Shown here: positions 22,680 through 31,906 of the stretch, piece by piece
Position numbering within the stretch: position 1 is the first letter of the stretch
Layout: every line of letters starts with the position of its first letter
Assembly: GCA_025594325.1 (NCBI GenBank)
Contig: JANHCV010000012.1
Span: forward strand, 930,001 to 994,000
Source of the DNA: Blastocladiella emersonii ATCC 22665
Taxonomy: Eukaryota > Blastocladiomycota > Blastocladiomycetes > Blastocladiales > Blastocladiaceae
Length of the DNA stretch: 64,000 nt
Reading direction: 5' to 3'
Made by a program: the position numbers and the translations under genes
Notes under the pieces: model-generated
Told to the model about the DNA's origin: nothing
What the model saw: the letters and a program-made list of their open reading frames with translations, nothing else
The model's database searches: none

Positions 22680-23393
22680 TCAGCTCATCCGGGGGTCGAC
22701 CCAAACGCCGCGATGAACGCGACGGGGTGAAAATGCCACGTTTCAGCTGGGTGAACACCGGACCGTGTAAAATCGATTGATCCACCTGATTCACCCCGGA
22801 ACCAAACGGGCCCTAAGCAAGAACTCGAGCTCCTCCTGTTCGGGTGCAACCGAATTGTCGCGAGCTGGCGTTCGTGTCGTGAGGTTGCTGCGGAGCCACG
22901 TCAAGTGCGTGAAACCACGCTGCTGGGTCAGGTACTGGACCAGCAGCCTATGCACGTCGACGCGCTCGCAAGTGAGGTACGCCTGCAAGATGCGCTCGAG
23001 TACGGGGCTCGGGATCTCCCACGGATCCCAAACTGGCCCGTACTTGTGTCGGTGCAGATCGAAATCGGGACGAGCTAAGAGCAGCTTGACCAACTCCTCG
23101 GACCCACGGCCTGCATCGCACTCGCATTCGATGCCCTCGATGGCGTCGCGCAGGTGCTCGCCGCGATAGTCCGGATCGAACCGGAAGTTCGGGGACTCGA
23201 GGATCGCGCGCGCCAGTTCCGTTGAGCCGCGACGAAGCGCGTCGCCAAGATGTTTGTCCAGGGGACAAAAGCAGCGCACTGGCTCTGCAAGCAGTGAGCG
23301 GACGAGAGCAACGTCGTTGGCTCTGATGGCCGCCTCAAAGCGCTTTACAAACGTCAGCGGCTGAGGGCCGCGTCGACTTCCATATCGATACAT

Positions 23394-23937
23394 GTTGCAC
23401 GTAGTTTCGTTTAGTTTTTGCGTTTCATAAACTTAGAGCTAGAGGGCTCGGATCACAATTTGCTGGCTGCGCTGTTGATCAGCTGTCTTGGCCCGCGTTC
23501 GTGGTCGGAGTGCGTGTTGACCACAGGGTGCGAGACACGACGCCTAATTGAGTTCCTTGCCTTGTATCACGTATGATTTCGGCATCTATGCTGCTGCAAC
23601 TCACTGGAAAACGAAATGCGCAAATATTTTTGACCCGGTAGCCACGTCGCTGACGTCTGATAGCCAACGCCGAGAGGCGACTCGCGATCACAAGCGCGGG
23701 TACCTTGATACGATTTGAATTACCTGCCTCAGCAGGGCGACCGACAACACGAACTTCCTGACCAAGCTCGCTCGATCCGCAGCTGATCAGGCGACGTAGA
23801 GCGGGATTGTCGAAGCCCAGGTGAAGGCTTGACGTGTTGCGCCACTCACGTTTCGCGACGCGTCTCGACGATTCTCCTCGCAGCCCAGTAGAAATGCAGC
23901 AAAATCTTTTTATGATCGCATGTCACAGATTTAATCT
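23394..23937. other. Region upstream of the split ankyrin gene
   Basis: No gene supported. It contains GTGCGAGACA (23528-23537) and a composite GTTGCGCCACTCACGT at 23836-23851, followed shortly by ACGCGTCTC at 23858-23866. It also has two CAGCTG/TGATCA-type palindromic stretches near 23477 and 23780. The motifs match those before other family genes. Confidence 0.4.
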
Positions 23938-24288
23938 TTAGATCTCCTTCTCCAGGAACGCTTTGAGCTTCGGACCAAGTCAGTTCATCACGCTGCCAGC
24001 CGCGGGGTACGCTGAGATGATGAGGACGCGCTTGAGGATGTTGCACATGTCCTCGTAGAGCTCCTGCTCAAATTGCGGGTCGGACTCAGGCAATGGCCCC
24101 GGGAGGGTCTGGAACCGGGCGGTAAACATAGGAACTTTGGCTTGCCACGGAAGCTCGCGCACAGATATCCGTCCAGCGATTGCGCTTGAGCACTTAGAAT
24201 TGATGGAAACCCCGGCGAACCATGGTTGCGAGGAGCAAGCGAGGCCGGCCCGCATTTCGAAGTCGAGTTCAGCAGCAAGCCGACGCAC
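23938..24288 (-). pseudogene. C-terminal relic of a DUF4470-family gene
   Basis: The frame reads FTARFQTLPGPLPESDPQF then DMCNILKRVLIISAYPAAGS. This is collinear with the C-terminus of the gene at 25828-28976 (FQLLPLPDPLPKKDPRF ... MLKRVLVLPAYPVCGSG). An in-frame TGA at 23980-23982 interrupts it; beyond the stop the frame continues LGPKLKAFLEKEI to a TAA at 23938, matching LGPSLRALLNKNA. Only the last 115 or so codons survive; the large 5' part is missing. Confidence 0.75.
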
Positions 24289-24516
24289 GCGGCCGACCTG
24301 TCACCACCGTCAGTGTGGCGCAGCGCGTCTCACAACCCGCCTCGCGTGTACGGTTCACACAAGTCAATCATCGAATTAGAGATACACTTCGGATTTATTT
24401 AAATTGAAACTATTGGCGACCGGTAGCGTTAGGAACTGCTCCCTTCCGTGCTGGGCTTTCAACCCCGCCCCTCCTCCACCCCTCCCCCACCCCCACCCAC
24501 ACCCCACCCACCCCTC

Positions 24517-24550
24517 CTCAACTCAACCTCAACTCAACCTCAACTCAACT
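24517..24550. repeat. CTCAACTCAAC short tandem repeat
   Basis: About three imperfect copies of an 11-bp unit, CTCAACTCAAC, directly after a C-rich tract. A simple-sequence array; no function inferred. Confidence 0.7.
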
Positions 24551-24620
24551 GGCACCTCATGATATTTTCCGCTTCCGCGTGTTGAACCTCTGCGATGTGA
24601 TCAGAGGAGCGAGGAGCGTC

Positions 24621-24652
24621 ACCATGGCCATGGTCATGACCATGGTCATGAC
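24621..24652. repeat. CATGG/TCATGA palindromic run
   Basis: The stretch is built from overlapping palindromes, including the perfect 16-bp CATGGTCATGACCATG. It could form a hairpin or be a binding site; nothing else supports a role. Confidence 0.6.
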
Positions 24653-24999
24653 TGATTTGACCCGTCAGCGACTATGGATCTCGCCGATCTCTATTGCAGC
24701 CCACGCGCGCGTGCACGCTGATGCATAGGACCACGAAGCTGGACGCGTTTGGTTGCTCGCCGCGACCGACGCGGCCGCCGCTCCGCGGCGACTATTCTTC
24801 CGTTGACCGCCGCCTTCACTGCATGAGTGAGCTACGTCGAGGCGCGCGCGACATCGAAACTGACACGAAGATCATCCCGCCGAGGGCCCAGATTATATCT
24901 CGGCGCGTCTCGAGCTGAGTCGCCAGCGCATGCGTCTCAAGCTCTGCCTGCGCCTCGTGCGGCCGCTGACCCATCAAGTTCCGAGCTGAGCAACATGTT

Positions 25000-25363
25000 A
25001 AAGCTCTTCATTCAACCCGCTATGAGATCGCCGTCCGATTTTGGGCACCGCCGCCGTTGCTTCCGCGCCCCACATAAACGTGAAGAGCGACGCGAATTCG
25101 ACCTGGGTGCGGTGTTCACGGAAAAGCAAGCGTTGAAGGGCATGACGTTGAGCAACTACACGTTGTTGGTCGCGTCGCCGCTCCCCGCGCCATTGGTCGC
25201 ACCGACATGCGTACAAACTGGCGCGCGTCAAGACCAAGGCAGTGCGCGAGCTGGTTGGTGCCCTTGATCATGGTACACAGGCGGGTCACGGGAGGGAGAA
25301 CCACTGGCTGTAGTACCGCTCGACGTCGAAGGCGAGCGACGGGTTGCGCGGGGTGGCAGACAT
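25000..25363 (-). pseudogene. Possible Derlin (DER1-like) relic
   Basis: From ATG 25363 the frame reads MSATPRNPSLAFDVERYY, then SQWFSLP, and stops. A shift of frame at about 25290 continues as LPPVTRLCTMIKGTNQLAH. The Trp followed by PPVTR near the N-terminus is the hallmark of Derlin rhomboid pseudoproteases, which serve ER-associated degradation. About 65 codons on, another frame holds FREHRTQVEFASLFTFMWGA, loosely like the Derlin FR...F..LFG segment. With at least two frameshifts and no transmembrane remainder, this is at best a decayed fragment; chance similarity is possible. Confidence 0.35.
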
Positions 25364-25827
25364 GCTAGGCGGTTGCCAACGACGCGGCGGCGCTCAAACC
25401 TGTTGAAGGTGGAGCGGCGGGAGGATCGACGGCCACTCGCCCGTGGTCTCGGCCGTCGCGGGCACGAGCGTAATGTCGCAGTCCTCAGCAGCACCGTTTA
25501 CGCCTCGCTTGGCATCACCTTACCGTCAGGGCTCGTTGCGACATTTCCCCTCGCCTCGCTCAGTGTGAAGACGGCGTCGTGACGAGGTTCAGCGACTTTT
25601 ATTGGGTCACAGAGATGCCATTGCTGCATGTTAACATGGTGGCAGCTTCATGGGTATTTTCATGAGATGAGGAGCGAGCAAAGGGCAAAAAAGGGGTGGC
25701 TTATGTAGGTGCTTGCCGGTCAGGTGACGCGTCGCTATGTGACGACCGCGCTCTAGGTCACGTGGGCTTCATTTTTTCGGGGAGACCACTGGGGTTGAGC
25801 CCAGCATGGCTAGAACAACATTCAAAA
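25364..25827. other. Intergenic region, no gene supported
   Basis: About 460 bp with only short unsupported frames. CAGGTGACGCGTCG at about 25722-25735 juxtaposes an E-box variant and ACGCGT without the 8-bp spacer. Confidence 0.4.
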
Positions 25828-28800
25828 TCAGGCATTCTTGTTCAGCAGCGCCCTGAGCGACGGACCCAGCGTATCCATCCCGCTGCCGCACACCGGGTAA
25901 GCGGGAAGGACCAGGACGCGTTTGAGCATCGGCCGGATTTGCACGTAGAGAGCATACCAGAAGCGCGGGTCCTTCTTTGGCAGTGGGTCGGGTAGCGGCA
26001 GAAGCTGGAAATGGACCAGCGCCACGCTGGCCTTGTGAGGAAGACAATACAAGGAACGCGTACTGGTAAGAAGGTGCTCGTGCTCGGCAAGGTATTGAGC
26101 GAGTTTGGAACGAGGAGAAGCCTTGACAATGATGCACTCAAGGGCGGCAGTTGGGATCGTTCCAGGGCCAGCGGAAGGAAGCATGACTGGGCGGTTGAAG
26201 AAAATGTAAAGCCGGGGCAGGTTTGACTCGTTGTTGTACACTGAGAGTCCATCATAACCAGCGGCGAACGCTTCAAAGATTGAGCGGCCAAACTCGACAA
26301 CTGCAGTAGCAGTTTTGATGCACGTCGTGGTAGTGTCAAGGATGGCATTGTGATTGTACGCGTTATTCAGGTTGACGTTCCCAAGGGAGTTGAGCAGGTC
26401 AGTTGCAGCGCAAATGGCCGCGCGAATCAAGTGGCGCATGACCCGGCTTTCTGCTGGCAGGGCGACACAGCGCCCAATGCAAGGACGCGACGCTGGGAGC
26501 AAAGCGGTGATGGCTCCCATGATTCGCGTAAGTGGAAGGTGCACGTAGACATGGTTGGCGCGTTCAATCTCCATCTCGTAGGATGGATTCGCAGGCGCGG
26601 TCAGGCGCATTGCCTGATACTTGTCCTTTGAGAGGCACAAGATAGAAGCCCCAGGATGGGCGTAAAGCAAATCTGATGAACAGGCCGTGAAGTTTGTTAG
26701 CCGACGCGAATTCCAAAGAGCGACCTGGATTGAGTCCTCATTCTCCACGGCACACACAACGGGAAGCGGCCAGGAGCTCGGACATTCAGGTCCTGATTGG
26801 GGCAGGGGCGGCCGCGATTTGATCAAACCCTCAAGAATCGGGAAAAAGTGCTGAACAGGAACCCGCGTGAGCTTAGCAGAAGCGAGCGGAATAAGGCTCC
26901 CGCCAATCAGCTCAAGCTCGGGCACTCCTGTGCAAGAGGACAGTTGTTCACAGTACACGCCAAGCATGCACTTTGCGTCGTCGTTGAATACATTTTCCAA
27001 GACGATCGCCCTAACACGAATGCGTGGAGGTAGTTTGTGGATGGGTTTGACGTGAATGTTGTCAAGTTGACAAGTGGCATCAGACGTGACAAGGTCGAGT
27101 GTGACAAAAGGCGCTGACCAACCGGCGTCATCAGCGGCGGGAAGAACGAGTTCGATGCAAATGCGGTCCTGCATATCTGCTGCCTTGCAAATGCCGTACA
27201 TGGGAGTCGCGCTGAACAAGTCGGCCAGCTTCCCCAACCCAAGCTTGCAGGAAACCGCAGTGCTAAGCAGGAGCGTGGAAAGTGACGGCCAGAACGGCGA
27301 GGCGTCAGCGGAGGAAGCGTTTGTGACAAGGCGTCCGCTTGCCAGAGCGAACGCAACAAGCTTGGGAAGGAACAGCAGCGTGGTCAAGCGAGCAGCTACA
27401 TAAACAGCACGATCGAGTGAGTGACGAGTTCTCAGGCAAACGACGAGCGAGACCAAAGGGTACGTGGGGCTTGCGGGCGATCGTGGAAATCTAAGCATTC
27501 AGCGAGACATTTGACCAAGAACTCCGATACGAGAAGCGACGATGGCACGGTTGGATGGGCCAATTTGGTGAAGGTGAGGTACGCGATGGGATGGTGATTG
27601 AAGTGGTCGAGGCTCCACGCAAACGGCTGGAACCAGGTCGCTGAATCGTTACAGCTTGGTTTCTTGGCAAGGACGACGCCGAAGAAGGTAGGGAAAGACT
27701 TGAGCCGAAGACCCGTCTTCTGGAGCAGGTAATCGTCGTAGTCTCTGGTGACCTTGACCTCGCGATCCTTGGAGTACGCAAGCAAGCGAGCGCGTTCGCG
27801 GTCCTCATCGTTGTGGCGAAGGAGCGCCGATCCGTGGATGAGGATGCTAAGAAGGCCGCACGAGTCCATGAGATAGTTTGTGTCCACAACATCGAAGCGC
27901 ATCGAGGGGTTGGCGGCGAGCTGCTCCATGACCGTGACAGCGTGACCGTAGGCGAAGGTGACGTGCACGCGCGAGTCATGCATGCCGTCGTGAAGGGCTG
28001 AAACCCAGTCCCGAATTTCCAAGAGCATGAAAGAATCGGGAAGCTTCTGCCCAAGCGCGAGGTCGAACGCCGTGGAAGGAAGCGCCGTGGAAGGCACGGC
28101 ATAGTAGGGCTTGTCGTCCAAGGAGATGCGCAGGAAGGTTGGGTTGATGACGACGGTGGGCTCTTCCAGAAACACCCCGGCCGACATGAGGCGTTCGAGG
28201 TTGCAAGCGTAGCGTGCTGATTCGGCGGAGTTGAGCGCGTCTGGGTATTGAGACTCGATTCGATCGATGAGGTTCTTTGCAACCTTCGAAAAATGGGTCT
28301 CGAACGGCCCGAACGTAATCGTGTCCATCATGTAAAACTTGCGGTGCTTGAGCAGAGTGTCGACCGACCAATCCATGCCGAGCCAGATGCGCCAGCAACG
28401 GCGAAGCTTCTCCAGCGTCGCCTCGTTCAAGACGCGGAGCGTCGAGTTCGGCGGGCCGCGAAGCCAATCCTTGTCGATGCACGCGTGAAGCTGGCCGGTC
28501 CAAAACTCGCGCACGCTGGCATCGAGTACCGCCGAGTACCAGAGCTGGCCGACGCAGCGAGCGAGTGCCTGCGTGTCAAGCTCGTTGGGCGGGGCGTGGG
28601 CGATGGCGTGAAGAATGAGCAAGTTGCGAGCGAGAACTTCGGGCTGCCAGTCGTTGAGGACAAACGAGAGCGTCGCCGTGGCGCCCTTGGCCGCGGCCTC
28701 GCACACGGTCCGGGCGACCTCGGCCAGGTCGCCGCAGCCGCACACGAGCGCCTTGAGCTCAACATGCGAGGTAGGGCCATGATAAAGAAACAGGTCCCGC

Positions 28801-28976
28801 GGCGGAAGCTCCCGAAACGGGCGGTACTTGTCGAGACGGTTGCTAGGGCACGGCGCACGGCAGGTCATCATCGGCGGGAGCGACTCTGCCACGGGGAGTT
28901 CCTTCATAATAGCAGATGGGGAGGGAGATGCATTGCCGCGAGTTGCGGGCTTTTTCGTTTTCTTCTTTTGCTTCAT
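25828..28976 (-). CDS. DUF4470-domain protein, complete
   Basis: A 1,026-aa protein of unknown function from exons 28976..27464 and 27395..25828. The start ATG at 28976 gives MKQKKKTKKPATRGNASP, a basic N-terminus. The DUF4470 region follows (LVCGCGDLAEVARTVCEAAA, LNDWQPEVLARNLLILHAI, QLWYSAVLDASVREFW). I infer a 68-nt intron (GTACCC...TGTAG) at 27396..27463; splicing joins FHDRPQAP to PARLTTLLFLPKLVAFALA and the total is a multiple of three. The paralogue at the left edge has an intron at the equivalent position and shares LTT...LVAFALA-like residues right after it. No MYND finger, membrane segment or catalytic motif is visible in the 500-residue C-terminal part. The 3' relic at 23938-24288 is a third family member. 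Confidence 0.82.
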
Positions 28977-29135
28977 GGTTGCGAGGGAGGGGTGAGCAAG
29001 CGGTTGCTCGTCACTGGTCGAATTCGACAGATTGCAGCCGAACGCTTCCGGCCTGCCACTCCTGTCAGTGAGGCGCAGCACGTTGCCCCGACCGGCTCGC
29101 GCCCAAGTCACCTTCCTCTTCGACCAGCGTTTCGT

Positions 29136-31571
29136 TCAAGAGTTCGTACACGAGGTATGAGGGAAGCAGTGGTGGGTAAGGGGGTGCAAAACTGGGGACG
29201 TGTATGACAAAACTACTCGTCGGCGCTCGACAGGCTGGAACTGCTCCTTCCAGCGGCGCATGACCTTGGTACCCTCCATCGCGGTGCGCCAGTCCTCGGC
29301 CTCGACGGCTGCCACAAACTCGTCCGTCTCCTCCTGGTCCGCGGCCGGGTCGCGGCGGGCGATGGCGGCGAGCACGTCGTTGCGGCCGTTGCGGAGCGCG
29401 AGCTTGATCACCTTGCCCGCAAACTCGTTGAGCTTGGCCGCGTCGCCGGTCCCGCTGGCCAGGAGCGGGCTGCGGCCGGCGCAGAAATATTTGAACATCT
29501 TGAGCGACGTGGCGCGGAACTCGGCAAGCGGGACGCGGACGTCGCGCTGCGTGACGTGCTCGTCGGCGAGCTGCTCGACGAGCTCCTCGTCGCCGCGGAG
29601 GCCCGAGTACGCGGGGCCCTCGAGGTGGAACCAGTCGAGCAGGTCGATGTTCCCGTACCGCATCGCGGCGAGAATGCGCTTGTCCGAATCGAACCGGTTG
29701 ATGCCGGTAAACCGTCGGTCGCGCTGGAACTGGCGCCACACGTCCAGGTCGCACGCGCCGATCGCCCACTCCCAACTCGAGTGCCAGAAGGGGAGGTTGC
29801 CGTACCCGACGCCGCGCACGTCGCGCGATGCCGTCAGCAGGAACTTGACCGTGTCGGTCTGCTTGAGCCGCAGCGCCACGTCGAGCGCCGCGTTCACGTC
29901 ACCCGCCGCGACCGCACCGCGCTTGAACGCGTCGCGCATCGGGTCGCGCCGCTTGAGCATCGAGTTGACGACGAACGCACCGCGGCGCGTCGCGGGGGTG
30001 AAGACGAGCGTCGGCGCGAGCAGCTTGACGAGGTCGTCGAGCGGCGCAAACGACGCCGCATGCCACCACTCGCACTGCGGGTGCTCGAGCAGCAGCTTGA
30101 CCGTCGCCTTGCACGCGCGCGTGACGCGCCACCGCGCATCGGGGGTTGCGGGCACGGCGAGCGCGTCGACGGCCTCGACGAGCGCCCACAGGAACAGGTA
30201 CTTGAGGTGGCGCCCGGTCTGGCCGGCCGTGGGGACGGGCCACGTCGCGTCGGGCCCGATGAAGCGAGCGAGTAGCTCGGTATCGTGATAGCGCGCGGCG
30301 ACGATCATGCCCTTGTACTGGAGGGTCGCGCCGCCCGCGGTCTTGGCGTTGGCGAGCAGCTCCTTGACGCGCTCGACGTCGGCGGGCGCGAGCGAGTCAA
30401 CGTTGCGGGCGAGGAGCGACTCGAGTTCGGCCTGCTCGGGCGCGACACTCGCGTCGCGCGGCAGCGGCGTGAGGTGGTCGCGCAGCCACGACAGCCGCGT
30501 GACGCCCTGCACGCGGGCGAGGCAGTTGACGAGCACCTCGTGGACGTTAGCGCGCTCGCACTTGACGTAGGCGCGCAGGATGCGCTCGCGGACGGGGCTC
30601 GGGAACTGCCACGGGTCCTCGAGGACGTCAGTAGCGCGGCGGTGCGGGTCGAACTTGGGGTGGGCGAGGAGGAGCTCGATGTTCTCAGCGTAGCGCGGGT
30701 CGGCGACGCGCGGGTGGCGGCCCGAGCCGAGCGCGTCGTACAGGTGGTCGCCGCGGTAGTTGCGGCGGAACTCGAAGCGCGGCGACGCGAGCAGGACGCG
30801 GACGAGGTCGGTCGGGCCCTCGGACAGCGCGGTGCACAGGTGGAAGTCGGTCGGGCGGATGCGCTTGCGCGGGTCGGCGAGGAGCGACTGCACGAGCGCC
30901 ACGTCCTTGGCCTCGATGGCGGCCTCAAACTCCTCGTCGACGGGCGGCTCGGGCTCGTCGTCATCCTCGTCGTCGCGAGCCGCCGAGACCTCGTACGAGT
31001 AGTCGACCGAGTCGTCAATGACGTCGCCAGCCTTGAAATTGAACTTGCTCGTGTCCTCGAACAGCGGCGAGTTGGCGATGAGGGGGACGAGGTGCGTGAA
31101 GTTGCGGTCCTTGGCGAGCTTGAGGTGGAACGACGACGGGACGAAGCGGTTGTGGTAGTCGTCGAGGAACGCCTGGAGCAGGTCGGCGCGCCCGAGCTTG
31201 ACGGCGTCCTCGAGGAAGAACGAGCCGCGGTTCTGGATCGGGAAGAAGAAGTCGGGCCGCAGCAGGTGCTTGATGACGGCAGGTCGGTGTCCAGCGAAGG
31301 CGGTCCACAGCTGCATCTCGGGGTTCCGCGGGCCGTTGCGGCGGTCGTCGGCGAGCGCGATTGCGCACGGGTCCTTGCCGTTGCGCAGCGCATAGATCCA
31401 CGCGTCGCCCGAGCTCAGCACGTGAGCGTACTCGGGCTGCGCGAGCAGTGCCTGCATCTGCTCGACGTCGTTGGCGTCAATCGCCGCGAGGACGGCGCGG
31501 GTGTGCTCGTCCTCGGCGGGCGGCCGGACGTTCTCGTTGAAGTGGTTGCTCAGGACTTCAGGTTGCGACAT
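29136..31571 (-). CDS. Degenerate-ankyrin family protein, intact
   Basis: An 811-aa single-exon protein; the chosen start is ATG 31571 (MSQPEVLSNHFNENVRPP). An upstream in-frame ATG at 31646 would add 25 residues but lies close to the promoter element. Loose ankyrin-like helical pairs recur: AIDANDVEQMQALLAQPEY, FEAAIEAKDVALVQSLLADP, DALRLKQTDTVKFLL and AMRYGNIDLLDWFHL. Conserved family blocks include LARFIGPDATWPVPTAG, GRHLKYLFLWALVEAVDAL, HPQCEWWHAASFAPLDDL, and the C-terminal MRRWKEQF. It is the only undamaged member of four in this window and the best reference for the others. Probably intracellular (no signal peptide or TM helix); function unknown. Confidence 0.82.
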   Translation of the reverse strand: MSQPEVLSNHFNENVRPPAEDEHTRAVLAAIDANDVEQMQALLAQPEYAHVLSSGDAWIYALRNGKDPCAIALADDRRNGPRNPEMQLWTAFAGHRPAVIKHLLRPDFFFPIQNRGSFFLEDAVKLGRADLLQAFLDDYHNRFVPSSFHLKLAKDRNFTHLVPLIANSPLFEDTSKFNFKAGDVIDDSVDYSYEVSAARDDEDDDEPEPPVDEEFEAAIEAKDVALVQSLLADPRKRIRPTDFHLCTALSEGPTDLVRVLLASPRFEFRRNYRGDHLYDALGSGRHPRVADPRYAENIELLLAHPKFDPHRRATDVLEDPWQFPSPVRERILRAYVKCERANVHEVLVNCLARVQGVTRLSWLRDHLTPLPRDASVAPEQAELESLLARNVDSLAPADVERVKELLANAKTAGGATLQYKGMIVAARYHDTELLARFIGPDATWPVPTAGQTGRHLKYLFLWALVEAVDALAVPATPDARWRVTRACKATVKLLLEHPQCEWWHAASFAPLDDLVKLLAPTLVFTPATRRGAFVVNSMLKRRDPMRDAFKRGAVAAGDVNAALDVALRLKQTDTVKFLLTASRDVRGVGYGNLPFWHSSWEWAIGACDLDVWRQFQRDRRFTGINRFDSDKRILAAMRYGNIDLLDWFHLEGPAYSGLRGDEELVEQLADEHVTQRDVRVPLAEFRATSLKMFKYFCAGRSPLLASGTGDAAKLNEFAGKVIKLALRNGRNDVLAAIARRDPAADQEETDEFVAAVEAEDWRTAMEGTKVMRRWKEQFQPVERRRVVLSYTSPVLHPLTHHCFPHTSCTNS

Positions 31572-31680
31572 GTTGCATGCATAGGAGGGGTTTAAAAGCG
31601 GCTTTGCGGGGAGAGTGAGCAGCGGAGCGACGAGGAACGACGACAAAGGAGAGCGCCCAAAATCGAGCGCTCAAGCCCAA

Positions 31681-31703
31681 CACGTGTTTTCTCGACGCGT
31701 CTC
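31681..31703 (+). promoter_or_regulatory. Bipartite element CACGTG-N8-ACGCGTCTC
   Basis: CACGTG (31681-31686), N8 TTTTCTCG, ACGCGTCTC (31695-31703), 110 bp upstream of the intact ankyrin-family gene. The spacer differs by only two bases from the copy at 2417. Confidence 0.55.
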
Positions 31704-31906
31704 AAGCAGACGCCTGCGGTGCAACCGCAACGACCGCTCGCTCTCCCATCAAGCTTTGTCCTAGCGCGCGCTGATTCAGCGAGCAATCGCAAATGCGGAT
31801 TATATTCACTCGCTCACAGATCAGTGAAGCTCACCGATCAACCACCACCAAAATATGACATTGAGACACGCGCTAAGCCCAACTTGATTGTGGCTGATCA
31901 AGAAGC

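Larger units (their letters stand above)
20375..22813 (+). mobile_element. PIF/Harbinger DNA transposon, apparently full length (2,439 bp)
   Basis: Both ends carry the 15-bp inverted repeat GGGCCCGTTTGGTTC (20375-20389 and reverse complement 22799-22813). Further inside, each end has ATCAGGTGGATCA, offset by several bases, and a GCCACGTTTCA block. A TAA flanks both ends (20372-20374 and 22814-22816), the 3-bp target duplication typical of PIF/Harbinger. Inside are a DDE transposase on the plus strand and a second ORF on the minus strand, the usual two-gene layout. The transposase frame is open after splicing one 64-nt intron and the termini are perfect over 15 bp, so the copy looks young and may be autonomous. 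Confidence 0.93.
19078..23393 (-). pseudogene. Ankyrin-family gene split by a Harbinger transposon
   Basis: The 5' part (23393..22817) starts MYRYGSRRGPQPLTF and carries FEAAIRANDVALVRSLLAEP. It ends EQEELEFLL at the transposon. The 3' part resumes at 20371 with MLNVNSLVLEYERMKELL. Leaving out the element and one TAA copy restores a continuous frame collinear with the intact paralogue (EQAELESLLARNVDSL). Downstream, LARFIGPKATWPVPTSG, LKYLFLWALVEAVAA and HPQCEWWHAASFAPL identify the family. A second lesion, a frameshift near 19336-19346, moves the frame from ECLLSDQ to FFAKSKLTLDAAKFLAL; the latter frame runs to the stop at 19078. Which lesion came first is unknown. An acidic DDE-rich insert (around 19680-19720) is not seen in relatives. 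Confidence 0.85.
24289..24999. other. Low-complexity intergenic tract
   Basis: No gene supported. It includes a C-rich pyrimidine tract (about 24463-24520), a short-period repeat of CTCAACTCAAC units (about 24517-24550) and a palindromic CATGG/CATGA run (24621-24652). A degenerate version of the bipartite element (CAGATT-N8-GCGCGTCTC) lies at 24887-24909. Confidence 0.5.

Noticed and set aside
24463-24560. Direct repeats considered as a CRISPR-like array
   Set aside because: Units are 11 bp, imperfect, without spacers; the genome is eukaryotic.
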